From: Phaeobacter sp. A36a-5a
GTDB taxonomy: Bacteria > Pseudomonadota > Alphaproteobacteria > Rhodobacterales > Rhodobacteraceae
Assembly: GCF_037911135.1 (NCBI RefSeq)
Contig: NZ_JBBLYU010000001.1
Location: forward strand, 1,984,001 to 2,048,000
Length of the DNA stretch: 64,000 nucleotides
Direction: 5' to 3'
Shown here piece after piece: positions 43,414 to 51,578 of this stretch. How positions within the stretch are numbered: position 1 is the stretch's first letter; each line of letters begins with the position of its first letter. The notes beneath the pieces are model-generated. The model was not told where the DNA came from. It saw nothing but the letters and a program-made list of their open reading frames with translations, and did no database searches. The translations under genes and the position numbers were made by a program.

Positions 43414-44322
43414 TTACACCTTGAGTGGATCAGGTTGTGTGTTGCGGCCAGCGAAAGTCACCAGCAGTGCCGCAAGGGTAATGGCAAAGACCCCCAGAAC
43501 CCCCAACGCTCCCGGTATCACCGAAAACAACACCAGATCAAAGCCAAGCGCCCAGACAAGACCGGTAAAGTCAAAAGGCGCGAGCCTACTGACCGGAGCC
43601 CGTGCCACCGCTTCATTGGCGACAATGTGACCGATGCCACCAATCAGCCCGGCCAGAGCAAGCCATCCGAACATTGCTGTGCTGAGGGACACCCAACCCA
43701 ATGGCAAAGAAGCAAGCCCGAGCCCGGCAGAGACAATCGCAAAGTAGAAGGCAATGGTGGATGAACCCTCGGTTGCCGTCATAGTTTTTGTGTGCACCCG
43801 AACGAACGCCATAGTGAATGCATACGCGAGACCAGCAACCACGCCAATCAAGGCTCCATCGCCGGGCAATTCAATAGCCTCCCACAACAGCAATACAACC
43901 CCCGAAAATCCAACGGAAATTGCGATTATTATTGTGGCGGTCAACCGTTCCCCGAGCATCATCGCCGCGATTGGCAAGACCAGAACCGGTGCAAGGTAGG
44001 CCAGGGCTTGTGCATTGGCGACAGGCAGATAAGCGAGGGATATAAAAGACATTGCCATGGAAAACGCACCAAAAGCACTCCGTGTCACATGCAGTCGAGG
44101 ATATCGTGTCTTCAACGCGGCAGGGAACTCACTGCGCCAAGCCATGTAAAGAACGATGGGCACCAACGCCAGAGCAGATCGCCAGAACATGATTTGACCA
44201 ATAGGCACACTCTGTGCCGCACCATGGATTGCGGCTGACATGGCGGTCATCAGGAATGCGGCCAACAGACGTAACCCGATCCCTTGAAGATGTGTGTTTT
44301 GTGATCTCATGATGGAAGACAT
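43414..44322 (-). CDS. EamA/DMT-family transporter, lower-GC gene
   Basis: Starting at the ATG at 44322 (MSSIMRSQNTHLQGIGLRLL; alternative Met at 44310) the protein has 302 residues and ten membrane helices in two EamA repeats. Helix 4 region YLPVANAQALAYLAPVLVLPIAAMMLGERLTA is typical. Codon use is clearly lower in GC than neighbouring genes, with many A- or T-ending codons, suggesting later acquisition. The open frame extends far upstream but is antisense to the BI-1 gene and unlike a real protein there. Substrate unknown. It converges with the DUF1127 gene. Confidence 0.85.
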   Translation of the reverse strand: MSSIMRSQNTHLQGIGLRLLAAFLMTAMSAAIHGAAQSVPIGQIMFWRSALALVPIVLYMAWRSEFPAALKTRYPRLHVTRSAFGAFSMAMSFISLAYLPVANAQALAYLAPVLVLPIAAMMLGERLTATIIIAISVGFSGVVLLLWEAIELPGDGALIGVVAGLAYAFTMAFVRVHTKTMTATEGSSTIAFYFAIVSAGLGLASLPLGWVSLSTAMFGWLALAGLIGGIGHIVANEAVARAPVSRLAPFDFTGLVWALGFDLVLFSVIPGALGVLGVFAITLAALLVTFAGRNTQPDPLKV

Positions 44323-44592
44323 GTCAAAATTGCGCGACCACCACAATAGAAATGCACTCAAAGATTGAGCGTGACTATCACCTGTCAGCAATATTCCCCC
44401 TAGATGGCCAATAGAGACTTGATCCCTCCCCCGCGACCGAGCTTCCACCGCTTTTTGTCGATAATTCCACCGAAACTTCGGTCTACGACCTTGAACCGCG
44501 CCCCGCTTCACCCGATATTTGCGAGGAACGCCAGCTCTCTGCACGCAGTAGGGAAACTGCGCGAGGGAGTTTAGAGACGGAGACCATGATAC

Positions 44593-45369
44593 ATGGCACA
44601 GTTTGACACCATCCGATCCACAGCGGGCGCACGCTCTGCGGAGATCGATGCGGGCCTGCGCGCCCATATGAACAAGGTCTACGGCACCATGGCCGTGGGC
44701 ACATTCATTACATTCCTGGCTGCCTGGGCCATCTCCGGCCTGGCGGTGACCTCCGATCCGGCCAATGCCGCAGCCCAGCTGAGTGCCGATAAATACCTGA
44801 CCAGCATCGGCTATGCGCTTTACGCCTCGCCGCTGAAGTGGGTGATCATGTTTGCCCCGCTGGCCTTTGTGTTTGGCATCGGCGCCGCCGCGAACCGCAT
44901 GTCGGCCGCGGGCGTCCAGCTGCTGTTCTACGTCTTCGCCACCGTGATGGGCTTGTCGATCAGCTCGATCTTCCTGGTGTTCACCGGCGAAAGCATCGTG
45001 CAGGTGTTCCTGATCACCTCCATCGCCTTTGCGGGCCTGTCGCTGGTGGGTTACACCACCAAGAAAGACCTCTCCGGCATGGGCGCCTTCCTGATCATGG
45101 GCCTGATCGGCCTGATCGTGGCGTCTATCGTCAACATTTTCCTGGCGTCGTCGGCAATGGCCTTTGCGATCTCGGTGATCGGCGTGCTGATCTTTGCGGG
45201 CCTCACCGCCTATGACACCCAGCGGATCAAGAACGACTATCTCCAGCACGCCCATATGGGCGACCAGGAATGGCTGGCGAAATCCGCGATCATGGGCGCA
45301 CTGAGCCTCTATCTGGACTTCATCAATATGTTCATGATGCTGCTCCAGCTGCTTGGAAACCGCGAATAA
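44593..45369 (+). CDS. Bax inhibitor-1 (BI-1)/YccA family membrane protein
   Basis: The 258-residue protein starts MAQFDTIRSTAGARSAEID and has seven hydrophobic helices. The alphaproteobacterial BI-1 pattern is clear: KVYGTMAVGTFITFLAAWAISG, FAPLAFVFGIGAAANRMSA, SSIFLVFTGESIVQVFLITSIAFAG, and the C-terminal AYDTQRIKNDYLQ with the conserved acidic-lined pore region. BI-1 family proteins conduct protons or calcium and interact with membrane proteases such as FtsH. Its own terminator follows at 45400. Cellular role in this organism is unknown. Confidence 0.94.
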   Translation: MAQFDTIRSTAGARSAEIDAGLRAHMNKVYGTMAVGTFITFLAAWAISGLAVTSDPANAAAQLSADKYLTSIGYALYASPLKWVIMFAPLAFVFGIGAAANRMSAAGVQLLFYVFATVMGLSISSIFLVFTGESIVQVFLITSIAFAGLSLVGYTTKKDLSGMGAFLIMGLIGLIVASIVNIFLASSAMAFAISVIGVLIFAGLTAYDTQRIKNDYLQHAHMGDQEWLAKSAIMGALSLYLDFINMFMMLLQLLGNRE

Positions 45370-45399
45370 CGCGATACCTTCCAGAGCCAACCAAGACCG

Positions 45400-45427
45400 G
45401 GGCGGATCATCACGATCCGCCCTTTTT
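45400..45427 (+). terminator. Rho-independent terminator of the BI-1 gene
   Basis: GGGCGGATC (45400-45408) and GATCCGCCC (45414-45422) form a perfect 9-base-pair stem with a 5-base loop, followed by TTTTT on the plus strand. Confidence 0.92.
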
Positions 45428-45484
45428 CTTTGCCCGCGCTGCGGTTGCGGCCGGGACATGTCACGCAACGAATTTGAGACCCCG

Positions 45485-45958
45485 ATGAGATTGATTGATA
45501 TCGCCCCAAAAGAGGCGCACCGCATTGTCCCGCTGCTGCAAGAGTTGCACGCGCTGCATGTCACCCACCAGCCTGACCGCTACCCGGCCGATCCTGATGG
45601 TGCAGCGCTGGCCCGCTGGCTTGAGACATGGCTGAGCGAGCCAAGCCTGACCGCCCGCGCCGCCGTCAGCCCGCAGGGGCGGATCATGGGCTATGTCATC
45701 TATGGCATCGAGGAGCGCCCTGCCCTCCCCGTCCGCAGGGCCGAGACCCGCGCCATGCTGCACCATGTCGCCGTCGCCAAGAGCTGGCAGCGCATGGGTG
45801 TCGCAACCGCGCTGATCACCGATATGAAGCGCTCTGTGGCGGCCAAGGGCGTTCCGGTGATCGCCACCACATACGCCCCCTTCAACACCGCCTCTGCGGC
45901 GCTGATGCAGCGTATGGGCCTGCTGCCTGTGATGGTCATGGCCGAGTGGCGCGGCTGA
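45485..45958 (+). CDS. GNAT-family N-acetyltransferase
   Basis: The 157-residue protein (MRLIDIAPKEAHRIVPLLQE) has the GNAT acetyl-CoA-binding segment MLHHVAVAKSWQRMGVATALITDMKRSV with the V-A-x-x-x-Q-R-M-G-V-A loop and the final strand VIATTYAPFNTASAALMQRMGL. The start at 45485 is chosen because the upstream possibilities (45458) add a short polar tail and neither has a strong ribosome binding site. It is about 60 bases past the BI-1 terminator. A hairpin follows it at 45978-46007. Substrate unknown. Confidence 0.85.
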   Translation: MRLIDIAPKEAHRIVPLLQELHALHVTHQPDRYPADPDGAALARWLETWLSEPSLTARAAVSPQGRIMGYVIYGIEERPALPVRRAETRAMLHHVAVAKSWQRMGVATALITDMKRSVAAKGVPVIATTYAPFNTASAALMQRMGLLPVMVMAEWRG

Positions 45959-45977
45959 TCTGCGGCCACAACGAAAA

Positions 45978-46007
45978 ACAGGAGGCGACCCCACCGTCGC
46001 CTCCTGT
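45978..46007. terminator. Hairpin downstream of the GNAT gene
   Basis: ACAGGAGGCGAC (45978-45989) and GTCGCCTCCTGT (45996-46007) form a perfect 12-base-pair stem with a 6-base loop. The T tract is on the minus-strand side, so it would stop transcription from the rpmG direction at least as well as from the GNAT gene. Confidence 0.75.
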
Positions 46008-46267
46008 CATGGTCGCTCCCCCGAGCCGACCTGTGGTGCTGTGAACTTCCGAAACCGCGCGCTTCTGGCGCTGCATCCCGGACCCACTCTCTCACCCACA
46101 TCCCAGGACATATGTGACGGCCAAATGTGGCATTTTCGGGCCGATCCGGCGCGCTGTCGGTGTTTTCATTTACCGAATTTTCATAAAATGCGCGCGACCG
46201 GCAGCCCGGTCAGTGGCGCCCCGTCAGTGGCGCCCGGTCAGTCAGGCAACAGCGCGGCCACAAGAAA
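46008..46267. other. Non-coding gap between the GNAT gene and rpmG
   Basis: No reading frame was supported. The stretch holds a near-exact tandem duplication of about 15 bases, GTCAGTGGCGCC repeated at 46209-46236 (GTCAGTGGCGCC CC GTCAGTGGCGCC CG GTCAG), just before the rpmG terminator. The function of the duplication is unclear. Confidence 0.6.
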
Positions 46268-46293
46268 AAGGGCCGCACCCTGGTGCGACCCTT
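46268..46293 (-). terminator. Rho-independent terminator of rpmG
   Basis: AAGGGCCGCACC (46268-46279) pairs with GGTGCGACCCTT (46282-46293), with one mismatch in the stem; on the minus strand it is followed by TTTTTCTT. It lies 65 bases beyond the rpmG stop. Confidence 0.8.
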
Positions 46294-46357
46294 CTGATCT
46301 ACTGTCCCGAATATCGGGGGCGGTGTCGCGGCCGGAGGCAGCGCAACACCAAGAGGC

Positions 46358-46525
46358 TTATTTGATTTTGCCTTCTTTGTATTCAACGTGCTTGCGCACG
46401 ACCGGGTCGTACTTCCGCACAACCATTTTCTCGGTCATGGTGCGTGCGTTTTTCTTGGTCACGTAGAAGTGGCCCGTGCCCGCGGTCGAGTTCAGGCGGA
46501 TCTTGATTGTGGTCGGCTTCGCCAT
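46358..46525 (-). CDS. rpmG: 50S ribosomal protein L33
   Basis: The 55-residue protein reads [20 protein letters not shown], then [20 protein letters not shown] and [15 protein letters not shown]. This is L33 of the large ribosomal subunit, binding 23S rRNA near the E site. Alphaproteobacterial L33 lacks the zinc-binding CxxC pairs of the other type, as here, so it is the zinc-free form. The start at 46525 follows AGGAGAATACC. It is divergent from nothing else nearby: rnpB lies upstream on the same strand with 107 bases between. Too short for common length cut-offs. Confidence 0.97.
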   Translation of the reverse strand: MAKPTTIKIRLNSTAGTGHFYVTKKNARTMTEKMVVRKYDPVVRKHVEYKEGKIK

Positions 46526-46632
46526 GGTATTCTCCTGCGTCCGAAAAGGCAGGGGCCTCTCGGTAAATTCCTATATGAGCGTGCGCTTTTACCTGCACCA
46601 CCCCGCGAGTCAATAGGATTCGAGGGGATATT

Positions 46633-47058
46633 TTGCGCAGAGGGCCTGTAAGCCGGATTTTGTTCCAGGGCCAGGGCCCCTTCGACGACCATTCATCTAG
46701 GATGCACATTGCTGCGCACCTCCAGCTGCCAACCCGACCCCTCTTGGCCAAAACATGCCTAGCGGCGGTATCGGCTGACGCCGACCGGCCCGCGCGGGGG
46801 TCCTATTTGGCATTGCTCCCGGTGGGGCTTGCCGTGCCGCCCCTGTTGCCAGCGGCGCGGTGGGCTCTTACCCCACCGTTTCACCCTTACCCACATGGAA
46901 TCACCTGACAGGCAGGCGCATATGGGCGGTCTGTTTTCTGTGGCGCTCTCCGTCAGATCGCTCTGCCCGGGCATTACCCGGCACCGTTGTTTTGTAGAGT
47001 CCGGACTTTCCTCGCGACGCCTTGCGGCCCCCCGCGGCCGTCCGGCCCTCTGCGCAGG
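46633..47058 (-). ncRNA. rnpB: RNase P RNA (class A, alphaproteobacterial)
   Basis: Read on the minus strand the 5' region GAGGAAAGTCCGGA (47000-47013 on plus) and the 3' CCGGCTTACAGGCCC (46642-46656) are the two most conserved RNase P RNA segments, forming helix P4. The ends GCGCAGAGGGCC (46635-46646) and GGCCCTCTGCGC (47044-47055) pair as P1/P2. Internal ACAGAAA, GGTAAGGGTGAAACGGTG and ATGAATGGTCGTC segments also fit. The RNA is the catalytic part of RNase P, which matures tRNA 5' ends. Exact 5' and 3' ends are estimated to within about 10 bases. Confidence 0.96.
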
Positions 47059-47135
47059 GGTTGGGGTAGAAACTACTGCGCCCAAGGTCAAGCGGATAGT
47101 GCACCGGGGGGGGCGTTGCCCCCTCGCGCCTGCGG

Positions 47136-47224
47136 CGCTCACCCCCAGGATATTTGCGACCAGAAGATGCCGGGACGCTCTCTATCTTCTGGCGTCAAAT
47201 ATCCCGGAGCGCGAGGCAGAGCCT
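47136..47224. repeat. Inverted pair of dispersed GGATATTT elements
   Basis: Copy 3 (47136-47169, containing CCAGGATATTTGCGACCAGAAGAT) is followed after 14 bases by an inverted copy 4 (47183-47224, containing ATCTTCTGGCGTCAAATATCC, then GCGAGGCAGAGCC). Together they can form a long imperfect stem of about 21 pairs with three mismatches. It sits 3-90 bases past the amidase stop and before rnpB, so it may terminate or stabilise the amidase transcript. Confidence 0.75.
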
Positions 47225-47227
47225 CGC

Positions 47228-47938
47228 TCAGGCCTCTGCCCGGGACGCATCGGTCAGCAGCGGCAGGACGTCCCTGTCGGTCAAGGGACCGGTCTGCCAT
47301 GGCCGGAATCTGAGGCGCACCGCCTGCAGCAGGGTGGCGTCATCCACATCCGCCGTAAAGCCACGCCGCCGCGCCAGAGCGCGAAAGCGGTCCATCCCGA
47401 CGTCGGTCTCTGGCCGCGCCGCAGCACCCGGCGCGGCGCTTGCCAGCCCCTGTCTGGCCAGCCGCGCCCAGTCAAAGCGGGCGCCCGGGTCACATTTGCG
47501 CCCCGGCGCCATGCAGGAATGCCCGATCACACCGGAGGCCGGAATCCGCCAGCGCAACAGCACGGCCCGCAGCAGCTCCTCCAGCCGGTTCATCTGGGCT
47601 GCGGAAAACGGATGATCGCCCCGGTTGTCCAATTCGATCCCGATCGAGCGGGAGTTGATATCCTCCTGCCCGCACCATTCCCCGGCGCCGGCATGCCAGG
47701 CGCGGTCGGCCTCCCTGACCATCTGCCACAGCCGTCCGTCAGCGGCGATCAGGTAATGGGCCGACACCTCGTACCGCGGGTCGCAGAGCCGCTCCAATGC
47801 GGCCTCGGCACTGTCCATCGCGGTGTAATGCAGCACAACCAGATGCGGCGTCAGATCATGGCGGCGCGCATTGAAATTGGGACTGGGGTGCCAGATGGCA
47901 TCCGTCCCGGTGTCAGCAGAGGTCGGCGGAGGTGTCAT
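47228..47938 (-). CDS. N-acetylmuramoyl-L-alanine amidase, AmpD/AmiD type
   Basis: The 236-residue protein belongs to amidase_2: LVVLHYTAMDS gives the first zinc histidine, YEVSAHYLIAADGRLWQMV and RAWHAGAGEWCGQEDINSRSIGIELDN the second group, and VIGHSCMAPGRKCDPGARFDW the final zinc histidine and catalytic lysine/aspartate. There is no clear signal peptide, which is closer to AmpD (cytosolic cleavage of anhydro-muropeptides in cell-wall recycling) than to AmiD lipoproteins. About 70 extra C-terminal residues may form a peptidoglycan-binding-like helix bundle. It starts 15 bases after the Excalibur-like lipoprotein gene. Confidence 0.92.
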   Translation of the reverse strand: MTPPPTSADTGTDAIWHPSPNFNARRHDLTPHLVVLHYTAMDSAEAALERLCDPRYEVSAHYLIAADGRLWQMVREADRAWHAGAGEWCGQEDINSRSIGIELDNRGDHPFSAAQMNRLEELLRAVLLRWRIPASGVIGHSCMAPGRKCDPGARFDWARLARQGLASAAPGAAARPETDVGMDRFRALARRRGFTADVDDATLLQAVRLRFRPWQTGPLTDRDVLPLLTDASRAEA

Positions 47939-47953
47939 GAGGCGCCAGCCGCC

Positions 47954-48727
47954 TCAGTTCTGCACCGCAAGTCGATAGGGCGCCGGATCCCAGCCGCAGG
48001 CGTAGCCGTCCCCATCGGGATCAAGCGCCTGGCGGTCACGTTTCGGGCCGCCCGCTTCGAGAAAGGCAATCTGGGCCAGTTCCGGCGAGGCAAATCCGGC
48101 GCAGTTGCGCGAGGAGCGGGCCGCCAGGTTGAAGCCGGAGCGTGAATAGATCCGCTGCCCACGCGGGTTGGAGGTGCTGAGCGCATAGCGCACGATATTG
48201 GGATCGCGGTCGCCGCTGCGTTCGGGCACTGCGGTGGGGCTGACCACCTGATACTGGGCGCGCTGACGGGCCAGACGCTCGGCATCGCTTTCGATGCTTT
48301 GGCGCGAGGCGACCGCATCGAAATCATTCTCGTCGGAGATCCGCGGATTGCCCGCAAGGGCCGGTGCCGGGTTTGACGGGCTGGCCTCGATCGGTGCGGT
48401 GCCCGAGTTGCCGCGTGCAGCCGCGAGGGCCGCGGCGGTTTCGCGGGCAATATCGTCGCTGCTGCCGGTCGCGGGTGCGAGGGATCCGGCGCTGCTGCCT
48501 GCGGCTGCGACGCGGGGGGCGGGCTGCGCGCTGCCCGGCAAGCTCTCGGTTGCGACGCGGACCGGCGGCACCAGCGGATCGCCATTAATCGTGGTGCCTG
48601 TCGCCGGTGCCCGGTCAAAGGGGCTGGAACCAAATCCGGCCTCTGGGCCACTTTCAGGCACCGGAGGCTGGCACGCAGCCAGCAGCACAAGACTGCTGGT
48701 CGCCAAGATGGACCGGAATAGACGCAT
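47954..48727 (-). CDS. Lipoprotein with Excalibur-like C-terminal domain
   Basis: The ATG at 48727 opens MRLFRSILATSSLVLLAACQ, a lipoprotein signal with Cys at about residue 19. A long proline/serine/alanine linker follows (residues 20-110), then a folded end with FNLAARSSRNCAGFASPELA and the calcium-loop motif DPDGDGYAC at the C-terminus. The pair of cysteines and DxDxDGxxC loop are those of Excalibur-type extracellular calcium-binding domains. It is the upstream partner of the amidase gene (15 bases between), suggesting a cell-wall role. Function otherwise unknown. Confidence 0.85.
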   Translation of the reverse strand: MRLFRSILATSSLVLLAACQPPVPESGPEAGFGSSPFDRAPATGTTINGDPLVPPVRVATESLPGSAQPAPRVAAAGSSAGSLAPATGSSDDIARETAAALAAARGNSGTAPIEASPSNPAPALAGNPRISDENDFDAVASRQSIESDAERLARQRAQYQVVSPTAVPERSGDRDPNIVRYALSTSNPRGQRIYSRSGFNLAARSSRNCAGFASPELAQIAFLEAGGPKRDRQALDPDGDGYACGWDPAPYRLAVQN

Positions 48728-48766
48728 GATCACCACCTGTTGGTTCTGCTCAGATCAGGACAGGGT

Positions 48767-50254
48767 TTACCACCATTGGGCCGGCTTGGCCACAAAACCG
48801 GCGGCCCCTTCCAGCGCATAGGCCGTATTCAGCAGATCGCCCTCTTCCCAGGGGCGGCCAATCAGCTGAAGCCCCAGCGGCAGGCCCTGCGCATCAACAC
48901 CGGCCGGAACCGAAATGCCGGGCAGACCGGCGAGGTTCACGGTGACGGTAAAGACGTCATTGAGATACATCTGCACCGGATCCGCGTCGATCATTTCGCC
49001 GAGGCCAAAGGCGGCCGAAGGTGTCGCCGGGGTCAGGATCGCGTCAATGCCCTGGGCAAAGACGTCTTCGAAGTCTTTCTTGATCAGGGTGCGGACCTTG
49101 CGGGCGCGGTTGTAATAGGCGTCGTAGAAACCGGCCGAGAGAACATAGGTCCCCACCATCACGCGGCGCTGCACCTCATGGCCGAAGCCTGCGGCGCGGG
49201 TTTTTTCGTACATTTCGGTAATGCCATCGCCCGCCTCCAGCGCCGCGCGCTGGCCATAGCGCACACCGTCATAGCGCGCGAGGTTGGAGGAGGCCTCGGC
49301 CGGGGCGATCACGTAATAGGCAGGCAGGGCGTATTTGGTGTGCGGCAAGGAGATATCGACGATCTCGGCCCCGGCGGCACGCAGCATCTCGGCGCCTTCG
49401 GACCAGAGTTTCTCGATTTCGCCGGGCATTCCATCCATGCGGTATTCACGCGGGATACCGATCTTCTTGCCCTTGATATCGCCGGTCAGCATCGCCTCGA
49501 AGTTCGGCACCGCCAGATCGGCGCTGGTGCTGTCCTTGGGGTCGTGGCCACACATCGCCTCAAGCATCATTGCCGCATCGCGCACCGATTTGGTCATCGG
49601 GCCCGCCTGATCCAGGGAGGAGGCAAAGGCCACCACCCCCCAGCGCGAGCAGCGCCCATAGGTGGGCTTGATGCCAGTGATCCCGGTAAAGGCGGCCGGC
49701 TGGCGAATCGAGCCGCCAGTGTCGGTGCCGGTAGCCGCTAGGCACAGATCCGCAGCCACGGCCGCTGCGGAGCCGCCGGAGGAGCCGCCCGGTGTCAGCT
49801 CGGCAGTATCATTGCCGCGCCGCCAGGGACTGACCGCGTTACCATAGACGGAGGTTTCATTGGACGAGCCCATGGCGAATTCGTCCATGTTCAGCTTGCC
49901 CAGCATGACAGCGCCTGCATCCTGCAGCTGCTGCGATACGGTGGATTCATATTCGGGTTTGAAACCTTCCAGAATGCCGGAGGCGGCCTGGCTGGCGACA
50001 CCTTTGGTGCAGAACAGATCCTTGATGCCGATCGGCAGGCCGCACATGGCGGGCGCATCGCCTGCCTTGATCCGTGCGTCTGCTGCCTTGGCGCGCTCCA
50101 GCGCGATTTCGGGTGTCTTGTGCACAAACGCGTTCAGCGCATCTGCAGCCTCGATGGCCTTGAGGCAGGCCTCGGTCAGCTCGACAGAGGTGGTCTCGCC
50201 CTTGCGCAATGCGTCACGGGCTTCGGACAGGGTGAGTTTGTTGAGTTCGGTCAT
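48767..50254 (-). CDS. gatA: Glutamyl-tRNA(Gln) amidotransferase subunit A
   Basis: The 495-residue protein is an amidase-signature enzyme. The catalytic Ser-cisSer-Lys triad is in [15 protein letters not shown] (Lys), [18 protein letters not shown] (two serines) and [16 protein letters not shown]. GatA delivers ammonia from glutamine for converting Glu-tRNA(Gln) to Gln-tRNA(Gln) and Asp-tRNA(Asn) to Asn-tRNA(Asn). It follows gatC by 3 bases, as a normal gatCA pair; gatB is elsewhere, as is common in this group. Length is normal. Confidence 0.96.
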   Translation of the reverse strand: MTELNKLTLSEARDALRKGETTSVELTEACLKAIEAADALNAFVHKTPEIALERAKAADARIKAGDAPAMCGLPIGIKDLFCTKGVASQAASGILEGFKPEYESTVSQQLQDAGAVMLGKLNMDEFAMGSSNETSVYGNAVSPWRRGNDTAELTPGGSSGGSAAAVAADLCLAATGTDTGGSIRQPAAFTGITGIKPTYGRCSRWGVVAFASSLDQAGPMTKSVRDAAMMLEAMCGHDPKDSTSADLAVPNFEAMLTGDIKGKKIGIPREYRMDGMPGEIEKLWSEGAEMLRAAGAEIVDISLPHTKYALPAYYVIAPAEASSNLARYDGVRYGQRAALEAGDGITEMYEKTRAAGFGHEVQRRVMVGTYVLSAGFYDAYYNRARKVRTLIKKDFEDVFAQGIDAILTPATPSAAFGLGEMIDADPVQMYLNDVFTVTVNLAGLPGISVPAGVDAQGLPLGLQLIGRPWEEGDLLNTAYALEGAAGFVAKPAQWW

Positions 50255-50257
50255 GTC

Positions 50258-50545
50258 TTATTCAACCACCTTGGGCACTGCAAAAAACCCTTCGCGGGCA
50301 TCGGGGGCATTGGCCAGGATCTTGTCCTGCTGATTGCCATCGGTCACCTCGTCGACGCGGCGTTTCAGGCGCTGCGGCGTCACCGACGTCATCGGTTCGA
50401 CGCCCTCAACATCCACCTCGTTCAGCTGCTCGATAAAGCCGAGGATGGTGTTGAACTCATCCGCCAGTGCTGGCAGCGCGTCCTCTTCGACCTTGATACG
50501 GGCCAGTTTGGCCACTTTTGCGGCGGTGCTTTGGTCAATCGACAT
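50258..50545 (-). CDS. gatC: Glutamyl-tRNA(Gln) amidotransferase subunit C
   Basis: The ATG at 50545 gives a 95-residue protein: MSIDQSTAAKVAKLARIKVE, FNTILGFIEQLNEVDVEGVE with conserved acidic centre, and DKILANAPDAREGFFAVPKV at the end. GatC is the small scaffold of the GatCAB tRNA-dependent amidotransferase and holds GatA on GatB. The four-codon extension of the frame upstream is not used in related genes. It diverges from the metallo-beta-lactamase-fold gene, 193 bases between starts. Confidence 0.96.
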   Translation of the reverse strand: MSIDQSTAAKVAKLARIKVEEDALPALADEFNTILGFIEQLNEVDVEGVEPMTSVTPQRLKRRVDEVTDGNQQDKILANAPDAREGFFAVPKVVE

Positions 50546-50738
50546 GGAAACCCTCATCTCGTGTTAGGACGCATTTACCGCCGCACCGCCGCCGCCGCAA
50601 GCCTGTGGCGGCGCGAAACCCCGGTGAAATCGGCGTGACGGAGCGCGGGCGAGTGGATTTTTGCACCAAGCGCGATAGGCTTAGGCCAAGACGATGCGCC
50701 AGCGGGGCCGATCGTAACAGTATTGAGGGAGACAGAAC

Positions 50739-51431
50739 ATGAAGATCATCTGGTTGGGCCATGGCAGTTTTCGCATCGAGACCGCAGGGCAGGTTCTGCT
50801 GGTCGATCCCTGGCTCACCGGCAATCCCATGCTCGCCGAGGACCAGCATGACGCCGCGATCACCGGCGCCACCCATATCATTCTGACCCATGCGCATTTC
50901 GACCATGTGATCGACGTGCTGGCGCTGGCGCGACGCCTGGATGTGCCGATTGTGGGGCAATATGACCTGATGGGCATCTGGGGCGAGACCGAGGAGGTCA
51001 CCACCATCGGCTTCAACAAAGGCGGAACCGTCAATCTGGACGGGCCGCAACTGGCGATGGTGCCTGCCTCGCACAGCTCGACCTTTGCCACCCAGGACGG
51101 GCTGCGCACCGGGGGCAGCGAAGTCGGCTACATGCTGATGAGTGAAAACAAGACGCTCTATATCTCGGGCGATACCGGGTTGATGGCCGATATGGACTGG
51201 ATGGGGGATTACTACAAACCCGACATCGGCATCCTGAGCGCGGGCGGGCATTTCACCATGGATATGGCGCAGGCGGCCTATGCGGCGACACGGTATTTCA
51301 ACTTCAAGACCGTGATCCCCTGCCACTACCGCACGTTCCCGATCCTTGAGCAGAGCGCCGAGAAACTGGCCGAGGCGCTGCCGGATGTGACGGTGATCGA
51401 GCCGCAGGTTCTGGACGTAATCGACGTCTAG
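50739..51431 (+). CDS. Metal-dependent hydrolase, UPF0173 family (metallo-beta-lactamase fold)
   Basis: The 230-residue protein starts MKIIWLGHGSFRIETAGQVLL. Metal ligands HAHFDHVID (HxHxDH motif), PASHSSTF, and the later ISGDTGLMADM and IPCHYRTFPI are intact. The family acts on unknown small substrates; the LGHGSF start and the short length are hallmarks of UPF0173. It follows a GGAGACAG ribosome binding site and stands alone between the divergent gatC and the convergent tag gene. Confidence 0.93.
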   Translation: MKIIWLGHGSFRIETAGQVLLVDPWLTGNPMLAEDQHDAAITGATHIILTHAHFDHVIDVLALARRLDVPIVGQYDLMGIWGETEEVTTIGFNKGGTVNLDGPQLAMVPASHSSTFATQDGLRTGGSEVGYMLMSENKTLYISGDTGLMADMDWMGDYYKPDIGILSAGGHFTMDMAQAAYAATRYFNFKTVIPCHYRTFPILEQSAEKLAEALPDVTVIEPQVLDVIDV

Positions 51432-51578
51432 CCGACAGGCTCCCGCCCGGACCCCGGTCTGCGGTGCAGATCCGGTCCCGTTGGGCATGGCGCCGCCCCG
51501 GCCGGGGCGGCGCGGGCACGCACGAAAGCCTGGTAGCGCGCTGACCTCAAAAGCGCGAAGATCACGCGTGCGGCCTGA

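Noticed and set aside
44323-45564. 716-residue minus-strand frame through the BI-1 gene
   Set aside because: Only the last 302 residues form a transporter; the rest is opposite the BI-1 gene and without membrane pattern.
46621-46635. Fifth copy of the GGATATTT element at the rnpB 3' end
   Set aside because: Only GGGGATATTTTGCGCAGA is shared; the CCAGAAGA half is missing, so it may be coincidence.
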